Below, piece by piece: positions 27,328 to 34,422 of a stretch of DNA of 64,000 nt. A program made the position numbers and the translations under genes. The stretch's first letter is position 1, and every line of letters begins with the position of its first letter. A model generated the notes under the pieces. The model worked only from the letters and a program-made list of their open reading frames with translations. It ran no database searches and was not told the DNA's origin. The stretch comes from Alteromonadaceae bacterium. GTDB lineage: Bacteria > Pseudomonadota > Gammaproteobacteria > Enterobacterales > Alteromonadaceae. The stretch is from the NCBI GenBank assembly GCA_013373625.1, contig JABXHM010000003.1:329819-393818 (forward strand), given 5' to 3'.

Positions 27328-29037
27328 TCACAGTCTAAATTGATTCCTTAGCCCAAGACCAATTAAAAAGATGAGTATCAGGGATACAATGCTCTGTACG
27401 GTAATAAACCCATAGACCCAATCTACCGAGCCGCTGAAATATAAAGCTTCTGCTTTAGTGCGTATAGATCGTCCTATTGGGATAAAGGGCAGGCTATTGA
27501 CGACCGCAAACCCCAGCATATGCAACAGATTAGGCAATTTCCCCGCTGCGATAAACGCAATAAGCGTGTAAGACATCGCAAAATACAACCATGACAATGC
27601 CAACCCAATCATTGGCCGCACGTATGAACGTCCATAGTCCGAGACAAAGGAGTACAGCATGTCCATGACATTTTTTATGAAAGAGGGTTCGTTGACCCAG
27701 CGTTTCGCCTGATTCTCCAAAGCGTTAAACTTTAGCGCTTCATGGTGATGTTTAAACTGCTCCGCGATTTCCTTCATCCGCCCGAGCTTTGATTGAGCGG
27801 TCTTGTCCTTTACATACCGATGCCAGCATGTTTTCCAACTGCCTTTTTCCCGAACCAGATTAACTTTCAGCCCGTCCATATCCACATGGTGAGTCAGTTT
27901 TGTGCTTCGTAGGTCAGGAATGCAATTAAATTCCATGTTATTCATTATCAGCGGACCATCAATAGCTGCCCCTCTCAAAGTAAAAGTTGTTAAATCAATT
28001 GCGGGCGATGGTGTATCAGATTTTTGCATCGGTAATTCGAAGGAGATGTATTTGCAATTGATTCTCTCTAACTTTAATTTCCCCTTCCCAAAATGTGTTA
28101 CTCTAAAGTCCGTATAACCATCTCCGAAATCAGCACGATCAAACGAGACAAAAGTGCCGCCAAAGGTGGCCTTATTAAATGTGACATTCCCAGTTCCAAA
28201 GGCGGCTTTATCAAAAGAAATACTTCCAACACCGAAAGTGGCACCAAAAAACGAAACATTTCCTTCACCGAAATTGACGTTATTAAACCTGAAATTCCCA
28301 TTACCAAATTTTGCTCTATAGAATGAGACGTTTCCAAATCCAAACATGGCCTTATCGAAAGTAACATTTCCACTTTCAAATATGGCCTTATAGAACGTGA
28401 CATTCCCAGTTCCAAAGGTTGCCGTATCAAACGATTTCATCCCTTTACCGAAAGATGCACCATTAAATGAAACACTCCCACCGCCAAAGGTGGCTCCACT
28501 AAACGAAACATCCCCATCTCCAAAGGTGACATCATCAAACGAAACATCCCCGTCGCCGAAGCAGGCGCTATTAAACGAAACATATCCATCGCCAAAACAG
28601 GCGCTATTAAACGAAACATATCCATCGCCAAAAGTGGCGCCAATAAATGATATATCCCCATCGCCAAAGTTAGCACCATTAAATAAAACATCACCAACAC
28701 CAAAGATAGCACCAACAAACCAAACATAGCCATCGCCAAAAGTGGCGCCTTTAAACGAAACGCATCCTTCGCCAAAAGTGGCGCCTTTAAACGAAACACA
28801 TCCTTCGCCAAAAATAGCATTAACGAACGAAACTCCTCCGTTTGGGAATTTATATCGTTCAAATGATATTAAATGCTTGCCTGTACCACGACATTTCGAA
28901 AAATCAATACATCCGAAGTCTACATTTGCGTCTGGATTTTTCTTAACCCACCGATTCCAAGCATCCCGGCCTTCTAACCAAAGGTTGACGACATCTTTGC
29001 CTTCCAGAGTTACTTCTGGTTTGTTTGGTGTATCCAT
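27328..29037 (-). CDS. Dodecapeptide tandem-repeat protein with C-terminal membrane segments
   Basis: A 569-residue protein. After an N-terminal part (VTLEGKDVVNLWLEGRDAWNRWV) there are 22 consecutive 12-residue units at residues 63-326 (DNA 28060-28851). Their consensus is x-F-G-x-G-x-V-S-F-x-x-A. The regular Phe and Gly spacing predicts a repetitive beta-solenoid, related to but not the same as pentapeptide repeats. A non-repeat, partly helical part follows. The last ~100 residues have about three hydrophobic segments and the ending LGLRNQFRL, seen in some pentapeptide-repeat membrane proteins. Several units are nearly identical in DNA, which shows recent unit gain. Start ATG 29037 is preferred over TTG 29067. 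Function unknown. Confidence 0.75.
   Translation of the reverse strand: MDTPNKPEVTLEGKDVVNLWLEGRDAWNRWVKKNPDANVDFGCIDFSKCRGTGKHLISFERYKFPNGGVSFVNAIFGEGCVSFKGATFGEGCVSFKGATFGDGYVWFVGAIFGVGDVLFNGANFGDGDISFIGATFGDGYVSFNSACFGDGYVSFNSACFGDGDVSFDDVTFGDGDVSFSGATFGGGSVSFNGASFGKGMKSFDTATFGTGNVTFYKAIFESGNVTFDKAMFGFGNVSFYRAKFGNGNFRFNNVNFGEGNVSFFGATFGVGSISFDKAAFGTGNVTFNKATFGGTFVSFDRADFGDGYTDFRVTHFGKGKLKLERINCKYISFELPMQKSDTPSPAIDLTTFTLRGAAIDGPLIMNNMEFNCIPDLRSTKLTHHVDMDGLKVNLVREKGSWKTCWHRYVKDKTAQSKLGRMKEIAEQFKHHHEALKFNALENQAKRWVNEPSFIKNVMDMLYSFVSDYGRSYVRPMIGLALSWLYFAMSYTLIAFIAAGKLPNLLHMLGFAVVNSLPFIPIGRSIRTKAEALYFSGSVDWVYGFITVQSIVSLILIFLIGLGLRNQFRL
28060..28851 (-). repeat. 36-bp tandem repeats encoding the 12-residue units
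   Basis: 22 units of 36 bp, in frame with no interruption. Adjacent pairs are almost identical in DNA, for example the units near 28560-28640 and near 28740-28815. Others have diverged, especially at both ends of the array. This pattern fits repeat expansion by slippage or unequal recombination. Confidence 0.85.
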
Positions 29038-29158
29038 ACTTAATCTCATTAAAGGTTTAACAAACAACCGTTGAGGCTTGTGACTTTGACAAAGTTATTG
29101 ATTGAATACGCATCTCTGAGTAAGTGGCTCTGATTTCCTCTTTTATGCTGTGAATTTG

Positions 29159-29794
29159 CTATAAAACAAAATCCTCGCAATCCTTGTATTCACTGCATTC
29201 AGCTTTCCAACGAATAGGTTTCGTACTTTTTAGAGAATAGATAATCTGAGTGGGAGTCGCATCAGGAGTGAGCAGCTTTTCATATGTCACAATTACCTTA
29301 GCATTAATGGCCTTGATGGTGACATTGTTCTCACTCGGGTATTTCGGTACGCCATTAACTCCTGAAGCGCATTGCTCAGGACTATTGGGATTCATATAAA
29401 CACAAATTTCTACTGCAGATTTGATGCCTCCAAGCCCAAACTCAGCATCTTTTAACAGCCTTGACGTGTCCGATAAAAGAAACGTTTTATACTTGTCGCT
29501 CTCATTTCTTTTGATGACTTCTAGGTTTTCAGTAAGCGCCCAGGATGACTCTAAAATCGTGAAATCAGCAACGGCTTCAGCAGAGGTATATTTAGCGCTT
29601 TCAAATGTGTAGGTAAACGCGCAATTTTTGATATTTTTTCCAGGAACATCGACACACTTGCTCCAGGTGACACCAGTAACTATATCGCTTACTTCTTGAA
29701 GAGCGGCTAGGATAGCCTTATTTTCGCTATTGTCAGCTTGTGTTTCGCAGCCGCTTATAAGCAAAACGGCTGATATAATCGTCACTAGCTTCAT
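29159..29794 (-). CDS. Putative lipoprotein of unknown function
   Basis: A 211-residue protein starting at ATG 29794, with AAAGGA 9 nt upstream. It has a lipoprotein signal with lipobox LLISGC (Cys16). The mature part contains four further cysteines, in the pairs WSKC-VDV with IKNCAF, ICVYMNP with EQCASG, and near the end AECSEYKDCEDF, so disulfides in the periplasm are likely. It belongs to the A+T-richer accessory cluster and lies between the repeat protein and the small 94-residue protein on the same strand. I do not recognise the family. Confidence 0.6.
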   Translation of the reverse strand: MKLVTIISAVLLISGCETQADNSENKAILAALQEVSDIVTGVTWSKCVDVPGKNIKNCAFTYTFESAKYTSAEAVADFTILESSWALTENLEVIKRNESDKYKTFLLSDTSRLLKDAEFGLGGIKSAVEICVYMNPNSPEQCASGVNGVPKYPSENNVTIKAINAKVIVTYEKLLTPDATPTQIIYSLKSTKPIRWKAECSEYKDCEDFVL

Positions 29795-29919
29795 ATCAAG
29801 ACATCCTTTTCCCGTGTTCCAGCGTGTAGGTACATGACATAGTGCCACTTCGCTGGTGTATTTTCCATACACCGCGCAGGTAATGTCTGAAAGGATTTGA
29901 AGGCTGGGGTTTATCGGGC

Positions 29920-30204
29920 CTATATTTGTTTCAATACTGCCACAGGCATTGTAGTTACCTGCTTAAAGTAGCTCTCATCACTATTGATGTATTTGCCAAG
30001 TCGAGTTTTCAGCACATCATCGGTTACATCCTCAAGCAGCGCTATTAACGATTTCTGGTCGCTCAGCGCATTGATGACCCGCTCTTTAGTGGCGTCCTGA
30101 CCTAATGACAACACCACGGCACTAACAACGTATGCGCCAATCCGATCAATGATACTGATTGATTGCCGGCTGAATTTTTCGTTAAATCTTTGAAGTAAGT
30201 CCAT
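29920..30204 (-). CDS. Small protein of unknown function
   Basis: A 94-residue, mostly helical protein. The start ATG at 30204 has GGAGAG 4 nt before it. Near the N-terminus is a hydrophobic stretch, IGAYVVSAVVLSLG. The C-terminal half is charged (VTDDVLKTRLGKYINSDESYFKQV). It lies 13 bases after the OmpA-like frame, so both are likely on one transcript. No family is recognised. Confidence 0.5.
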   Translation of the reverse strand: MDLLQRFNEKFSRQSISIIDRIGAYVVSAVVLSLGQDATKERVINALSDQKSLIALLEDVTDDVLKTRLGKYINSDESYFKQVTTMPVAVLKQI

Positions 30205-30217
30205 TTGGCTCTCCAGA

Positions 30218-30517
30218 TTAATATGTCAGTACAACCGAGCGGTTTGGTGTCGTTTTAGAGCGGATTTCGCCCACTGATAGCGTGACCAGTTGAGATTCGT
30301 CGACGCCAAGCTCAAGAAATAGTTTCTTAACGGCGTTTGCGCGGTCCATGGCCAGCTTGTAATTGTACTGCTCGGTACCCGGCTCGCTGGCATTGCCTTG
30401 AATACTAACACGGATGTCAGGGTTAGCGATTAAGAGCCTGGCATTTGGCTCTACGACCTCAGCGGCGTTGAAGGGAAGTTCTGCAGAGTCATTGACGAAC
30501 TCTACATTATGAGACAC
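30218..30517 (-). CDS. Short OmpA-like (peptidoglycan-binding) domain protein, possibly 5'-truncated
   Basis: A 99-residue frame starting with GTG that is almost entirely an OmpA C-terminal domain. It has VEFVNDSAELPFNAAEVVEPNARLL, IRVSIQGNASEPGTEQYNYKLAMDRANAV and LGVDESQLVTLSVGE. The A-MDRA-AV segment and the Asp/Arg pair used for DAP binding are largely kept. There is no signal peptide. The frame is open upstream to about 30575 without ATG, and the terminator of the next gene lies there. Either it uses a rare start, is a cytoplasmic remnant, or has lost its export signal. Function as a surface anchor is therefore doubtful. Confidence 0.5.
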   Translation of the reverse strand: MSHNVEFVNDSAELPFNAAEVVEPNARLLIANPDIRVSIQGNASEPGTEQYNYKLAMDRANAVKKLFLELGVDESQLVTLSVGEIRSKTTPNRSVVLTY

Positions 30518-30589
30518 ACGGGTGGCACTTCTTTGCGTGTCTTCATAGAGCTCAATAATCAGAGCCTTAACGAGTTAATATACACTGAA

Positions 30590-30624
30590 ACAAAAACAGA
30601 CGAGCCAGGCTCGTCTGTTTTTGT
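30590..30624. terminator. Very strong bidirectional hairpin terminator
   Basis: Arms of 15 bases (ACAAAAACAGACGAG and CTCGTCTGTTTTTGT) flank a CCAGG loop. U-tracts are present on both strands. The hairpin lies 23 bases downstream of the minus-strand membrane-protein gene ending at 30647 and separates it from the OmpA-like gene. Confidence 0.88.
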
Positions 30625-30646
30625 GATTGTTTGATGCGCAACTTCG

Positions 30647-31648
30647 CTAAATTTTAACCACGGGCAGCTTCATTTGAATAGGCTGTGGAATTAATTGCAG
30701 CACCCGCTTGCGGCAACCATGCCAAAAAGCTGACAACAGCAACAGCGATGAACCAATACATAAGCCCGTCACAGCGAAACCATAGGTCACCATGCCATAA
30801 TTTTCCATCAGTGACGAAAAGGTATAAATCACATACACCAGCGCCGACACCATAATTGCACGGCGGTCTACAGCAAGCGAAATTAGCGCCAATAAGATAT
30901 ACAGCCCCAGCACAACCAACGAAATCAGCAAACCACCGTTGCCTTCCAGCACCCCCAGGTTATTAAATACCGGGTGTACGATCATGGGGGCCGCAATCAA
31001 ATGTAACCAGAAGGCCACGTCAGACGCACGGGTTTGCCTGACCGTATCTTTACTGTCCCAATACATTGCCAGACCGAAAATCAACAAGCCGAATAGTAAT
31101 ACCAGGTTATCAATGATGCTTAAGACCGGTGGAAACAGGTAAACAATACAGGCCCCGATGCCGGCACTTAAGGTCACCGCACCGGCCGCAACGGTAATCG
31201 GCACCCGAAAACGCGCCCAGTGGCCTATCGCACCCAGTGTCGTTAGGAGTCCGGCGCCAATGAATGCATTTTCATTCAAAGCAGGTTGCATAAACAGAAA
31301 TGGCGTAGCGAATAACCCGCCCAGGAATGACAGCAGTAGTGCAATAGCCGGTAGCGCCATTCTGCGTCGATTAACGAAATACTCTGCCAACCCCCACGAC
31401 CCTGCAGCCACGGCAAGACCGGCAACGGGAGGTGCAACCGAGTACCCCAGCCAAGCGAGTGAAGTTAATAGTAAAGCACTTGCGATCACGACAAAAATGT
31501 CGTTGAACCCATTGATCAAACGGAAGTTCTCTTCATCAACTGACTGACTATTGCGAACCTGATTAATATGCTGGCGAAATTCATGGACCGACGCCTGGGT
31601 AAATATATTATGCTGAACCGCTTTGGCTAGATCTTCGTCTGTGTACAT
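30647..31648 (-). CDS. Multi-pass membrane protein, DUF2157-like
   Basis: A 333-residue protein from ATG 31648 (AAAGGA 7 nt upstream), preferred over 31726. The N-terminal ~45 residues are soluble (YTDEDLAKAVQHNIFTQASVHEF), a start like that of DUF2157-type proteins. About nine to ten hydrophobic helices follow, with short loops and a basic C-terminus. No catalytic or transport signature was seen. It has its own strong terminator and a 399-base upstream region. Confidence 0.55.
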   Translation of the reverse strand: MYTDEDLAKAVQHNIFTQASVHEFRQHINQVRNSQSVDEENFRLINGFNDIFVVIASALLLTSLAWLGYSVAPPVAGLAVAAGSWGLAEYFVNRRRMALPAIALLLSFLGGLFATPFLFMQPALNENAFIGAGLLTTLGAIGHWARFRVPITVAAGAVTLSAGIGACIVYLFPPVLSIIDNLVLLFGLLIFGLAMYWDSKDTVRQTRASDVAFWLHLIAAPMIVHPVFNNLGVLEGNGGLLISLVVLGLYILLALISLAVDRRAIMVSALVYVIYTFSSLMENYGMVTYGFAVTGLCIGSSLLLLSAFWHGCRKRVLQLIPQPIQMKLPVVKI

Positions 31649-32047
31649 GACTGATTCCTTTATGCTGATGTCACGGTTTGTATTTAGATACATTCTGTAA
31701 TGCAACTGCAAATTAGAGGCCAACAAAAAAACTACTATTTTCCAATATGTTAAGTTTTACGTATTATTTAGTTAGCGATTTTGACTAATAAAAATAAGCA
31801 ATTTGCTTATAAGTTGGCGGTTTAATGAGTGCCACTTTCTCATGATTTGCGTCACCCGCTTTAGGTTGAAGACCCTGTTGGTTACTACGTTCTGCTCAGT
31901 AGATTTACACCGCTGACTCATAACGTGCGTTATTTAACAATACAGGCAAATAGGCACGCGCCACCTGCTTGCTGGCAAATCACTGGCGGTTGGGTTGCGC
32001 CGGGATTTATTGATAAGATAAAGCGATATAGTTAACTGAGAACGCCT
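31649..32047. other. Intergenic region between divergent genes
   Basis: 399 bases, A+T-rich near 31720-31810. It carries the promoters of the DUF2157-like gene (minus) and ycbL (plus). No operator repeat, terminator or small gene was supported. Confidence 0.4.
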
Positions 32048-32692
32048 GTGAAGATTATTGTTATTCCGGTTACCCCCTTTGCGCAAAATTGTTCGCTTAT
32101 TTGGGATCCCGCCACCATGAAAGGTGCACTGGTAGATCCGGGCGGCGATGCCGACAAGATATATAAAGCGGTACAGGCAAACGGCGTAGATATCGATAAG
32201 ATCATTTTAACCCATGGCCATCTTGACCATGTGGGTGCCACCACAGAAGTGGCAGCGCATTATAAGGTGCCTGTTATCGGCCCTCATATTGGCGACAAAT
32301 TCTGGCTTGATGGATTAATGCAGCAAAGTCAGATGTTCGGGTTTCCTCCGGCGCAACCTTTTACCCCCAACCAATGGCTTACCGAACAAGACACCATCAC
32401 GCTGGGCAATTTAACCCTTGAAATACTGCACTGCCCTGGACACACGCCCGGCCATATTGCACTCGTAGAGCGCACAAGTGACACGGTCATCGTTGGTGAT
32501 ATTATTTTTGCCGGTTCCATAGGCCGTACAGACTTTCCGCAGGGTAACCACCCGCAACTTATAAACTCAATACGCGAAAAATTATTTACCTTGCCGACGT
32601 CGATGACCGTCTATCCTGGTCACGGTCCTACCACCAGTATTGGTCAGGAGCGGCAATCGAACCCCTTTGTGGCTGATACCAAATTCGGCTGA
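32048..32692 (+). CDS. Metallo-beta-lactamase-fold hydrolase, YcbL/glyoxalase II-like
   Basis: A 214-residue hydrolase. It has the metal-binding THGHLDHVG motif, the later histidine in HCPGHTPGH, Asp in VGDIIFAGSIGRTDFPQGN and the C-terminal YPGHGPTTSIG. The complete set binds two metal ions. The length and the short C-terminus fit YcbL, a glyoxalase-II-like thiolesterase, and not GloB, which has an added C-terminal domain. The substrate is probably a glutathione thioester, but this is inferred from the family. The GTG start at 32048 has a weak ribosome-binding site. Confidence 0.88.
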   Translation: MKIIVIPVTPFAQNCSLIWDPATMKGALVDPGGDADKIYKAVQANGVDIDKIILTHGHLDHVGATTEVAAHYKVPVIGPHIGDKFWLDGLMQQSQMFGFPPAQPFTPNQWLTEQDTITLGNLTLEILHCPGHTPGHIALVERTSDTVIVGDIIFAGSIGRTDFPQGNHPQLINSIREKLFTLPTSMTVYPGHGPTTSIGQERQSNPFVADTKFG

Positions 32693-33150
32693 CCCCTTCT
32701 AATTCGAGAAAAAACGGCCGCACTGCGCGGCCGGTTTAACAACGCATTAGCCGAGGGCATACGGATTATGCGTGTTCGGATGGTGGGTCGCCATCCGCTC
32801 ATGGAAACGCTGTTCTCTACCTCCTGCGAGGTTGTGTAATGCGCACAGCAACCGCCAAAGAACAATATGGACAAACCGTCAAAACAGCGAGAGTGAGTCT
32901 GGATGGCAAAGACAATGGCATTACAACAAGATGCCGAAGATACTACACAGCGGCTAAACTGTAGCGCCTGTTTACCAATGGCTCTATTACCTTAATAAAA
33001 GGTAGCATTATTTTTTAACCATTTTACAACAAACCCATTACAAAAACGGACTAATGAGGGTGGATGCCGAAAAGGCCTTTGATAAAGAGAAATGCAAAAA
33101 TGCAGGAGTGCGGTGGCAAACTCATTACCACCACAAAAGTACAGCAACCG
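32693..33150. other. Intergenic region with several hairpins, possible small RNA
   Basis: The region has three hairpins. GGCCGC/GCGGCC at 32716-32732 has a U-tract on the minus strand. CGGATGG (32777-32783)/CCATCCG (32791-32797) has a 7-base loop. TACCTT/AAGGTA at 32988-33004 is followed by ATTATTTTTT on the plus strand. A plus-strand transcript from about 32740 to 33016 would end in a good terminator. Short frames (ATG at 32768, 32839 and 33054) lack ribosome-binding sites. Confidence 0.35.
32988..33016 (+). terminator. Hairpin with U-tract
   Basis: TACCTT-AATAA-AAGGTA is followed by GCATTATTTTTT. The stem is short (6 bp) and A+T-rich, so efficiency may be low. There is no clear gene directly upstream on this strand apart from ycbL, 296 bases away. 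Confidence 0.45.
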
Positions 33151-33963
33151 CTATGATTGCTCGTAAGGATTATCTTCTAATACATTCTGGTTCATGGAGT
33201 CGCAGGGTCTTGCGCAACAAGGACGGCCTACAACTTTTGCAGGTACACCTACTACCGTGACATGAGGGGGCACGTCATTAAGTACCACACTACCAGCGCC
33301 CACTTTGGAGCCTTCGCCAATTTCAATGTTGCCAAGTATCTTAGCCCCGGAGCCGAGCATTACGCCCTGACGAATTTTGGGGTGGCGGTCGCCGCTTTCA
33401 CTGCCGGTGCCACCTAAGGTGACATTTTGTAAAATAGATACGTTGTCTTCGATAACCGTGGTTTCCCCCACCACAATGCCGGTGGCATGGTCAAACATGA
33501 CCCCTTTACCAATTTGCGCAGCAGGATGAATATCAACGGCAAAGGTTTCTGAATTTCGACTTTGTAAAAACAAGGCCAACTGATGACGCCCTTGCTGCCA
33601 GAGATAATGCGCCATTCGATGCACCTGTACCGACTGGAACCCTTTAAAATGGATGAGTACGGTGAGGTATTTTGTTACAGCGGGATCGCGACTATAAATG
33701 GCGCGGATGTCTTCAATCGCCGCTTCAACGATAGACGGCTCAAGCAAATACGCTTCATCGAGTACTTCACGTATAGCCAGCGCAGGCATAACGTCATCGG
33801 CCATTTTGTTCGACAATATAAAACTCAGCGACGACTCAAAGTTGTGATGCGTGAGTATGCAGGCGTGTATGAAGCTTGCCAGAAGAGGCTCTTCGTCAGC
33901 GATTTGCTTCGCTTCCTGCTTGAGACGAAGCCAAAAATCCGCCGTATCAATAAGTGCGTGCAT
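33151..33963 (-). CDS. cysE: Serine O-acetyltransferase
   Basis: A 270-residue enzyme transferring acetyl from acetyl-CoA to L-serine, the first step of cysteine synthesis. The N-terminal helical domain (1-140) includes SLSFILSNKMAD and RDPAVTKYLTVLIHFKGFQSVQVHRMAHYLW. The left-handed beta-helix follows with hexapeptide repeats: GVMFDHATGIVVGETTVIEDNVSILQNVTLGGTG holds the catalytic His, then GVMLGSGAKILGNIEIGEGSKVGAGSVVLNDVP. The C-terminal tail used for feedback by cysteine and CysK binding is present but ends NPYEQS, not in Ile. Confidence 0.95.
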   Translation of the reverse strand: MHALIDTADFWLRLKQEAKQIADEEPLLASFIHACILTHHNFESSLSFILSNKMADDVMPALAIREVLDEAYLLEPSIVEAAIEDIRAIYSRDPAVTKYLTVLIHFKGFQSVQVHRMAHYLWQQGRHQLALFLQSRNSETFAVDIHPAAQIGKGVMFDHATGIVVGETTVIEDNVSILQNVTLGGTGSESGDRHPKIRQGVMLGSGAKILGNIEIGEGSKVGAGSVVLNDVPPHVTVVGVPAKVVGRPCCARPCDSMNQNVLEDNPYEQS

Positions 33964-34390
33964 ACAATATTCCTTAATAACTCAAAGCCAGGGGCTGTTT
34001 GCTCCCAACGCGTTGAAATTCACTTTGGTGCCAAAACTTCGGGTACGTTGGCAATGTCAGCAAGATTACCAGGGGGCTGTATAAATACCCGACAGCCGTC
34101 AATGCTGCATAAAGTAATGATTTAAACTGTTAATTCAAGGGCTATCAGCTCAATTACATAGAAAAACTATCATCGACCAGCTGCCGCCAATCGCCATTCA
34201 TTTCGATTTCGTCACCGGCGTAACTTACACAGGGCCTGCTGAACGTCGCTGTGCGGTTTTAAAGCGCAAACTATACTATTAATAACAGACCCGTGTAAGG
34301 GCAGAGTACTTTCAGGCAAGAATCCCGCTTTATTATACAAGCGTGGTTTAACGTAAATGGCTTTAATGGCATACTTTGATTTTTGTTAGC
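33964..34390. other. Intergenic region between cysE and uvrD
   Basis: 427 bases between divergent genes. It must contain the cysE promoter (minus) and uvrD promoter (plus). Apart from the SOS box next to uvrD no clear regulatory element or small gene was seen. Confidence 0.4.
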
Positions 34391-34406
34391 CTGAATAAAA
34401 ATACAG
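34391..34406 (+). promoter_or_regulatory. LexA (SOS) box of uvrD
   Basis: CTGAATAAAAATACAG fits CTG-N10-CAG, the gammaproteobacterial LexA motif, with an A/T-only centre. It lies 16 bp before the uvrD ATG. uvrD is an SOS gene in E. coli, so LexA control is likely. Confidence 0.75.
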
Positions 34407-34422
34407 GTGTTTTTGTATTATT

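Noticed and set aside
28397..29074. Plus-strand frames with repeated SPSPKxALLNET-like units
   Set aside because: They are the exact antisense of the 12-residue repeat gene; the periodic codons produce open frames on the other strand.
32768..32961. Short plus-strand frames (23 and 41 residues) downstream of ycbL
   Set aside because: No ribosome-binding sites and protein sequences without recognisable character.
34076..34094. CTGTATAAATACCC, similar to the E. coli uvrD LexA site
   Set aside because: The right half does not give CAG at the required spacing, and a complete CTG-N10-CAG box lies next to the uvrD start.
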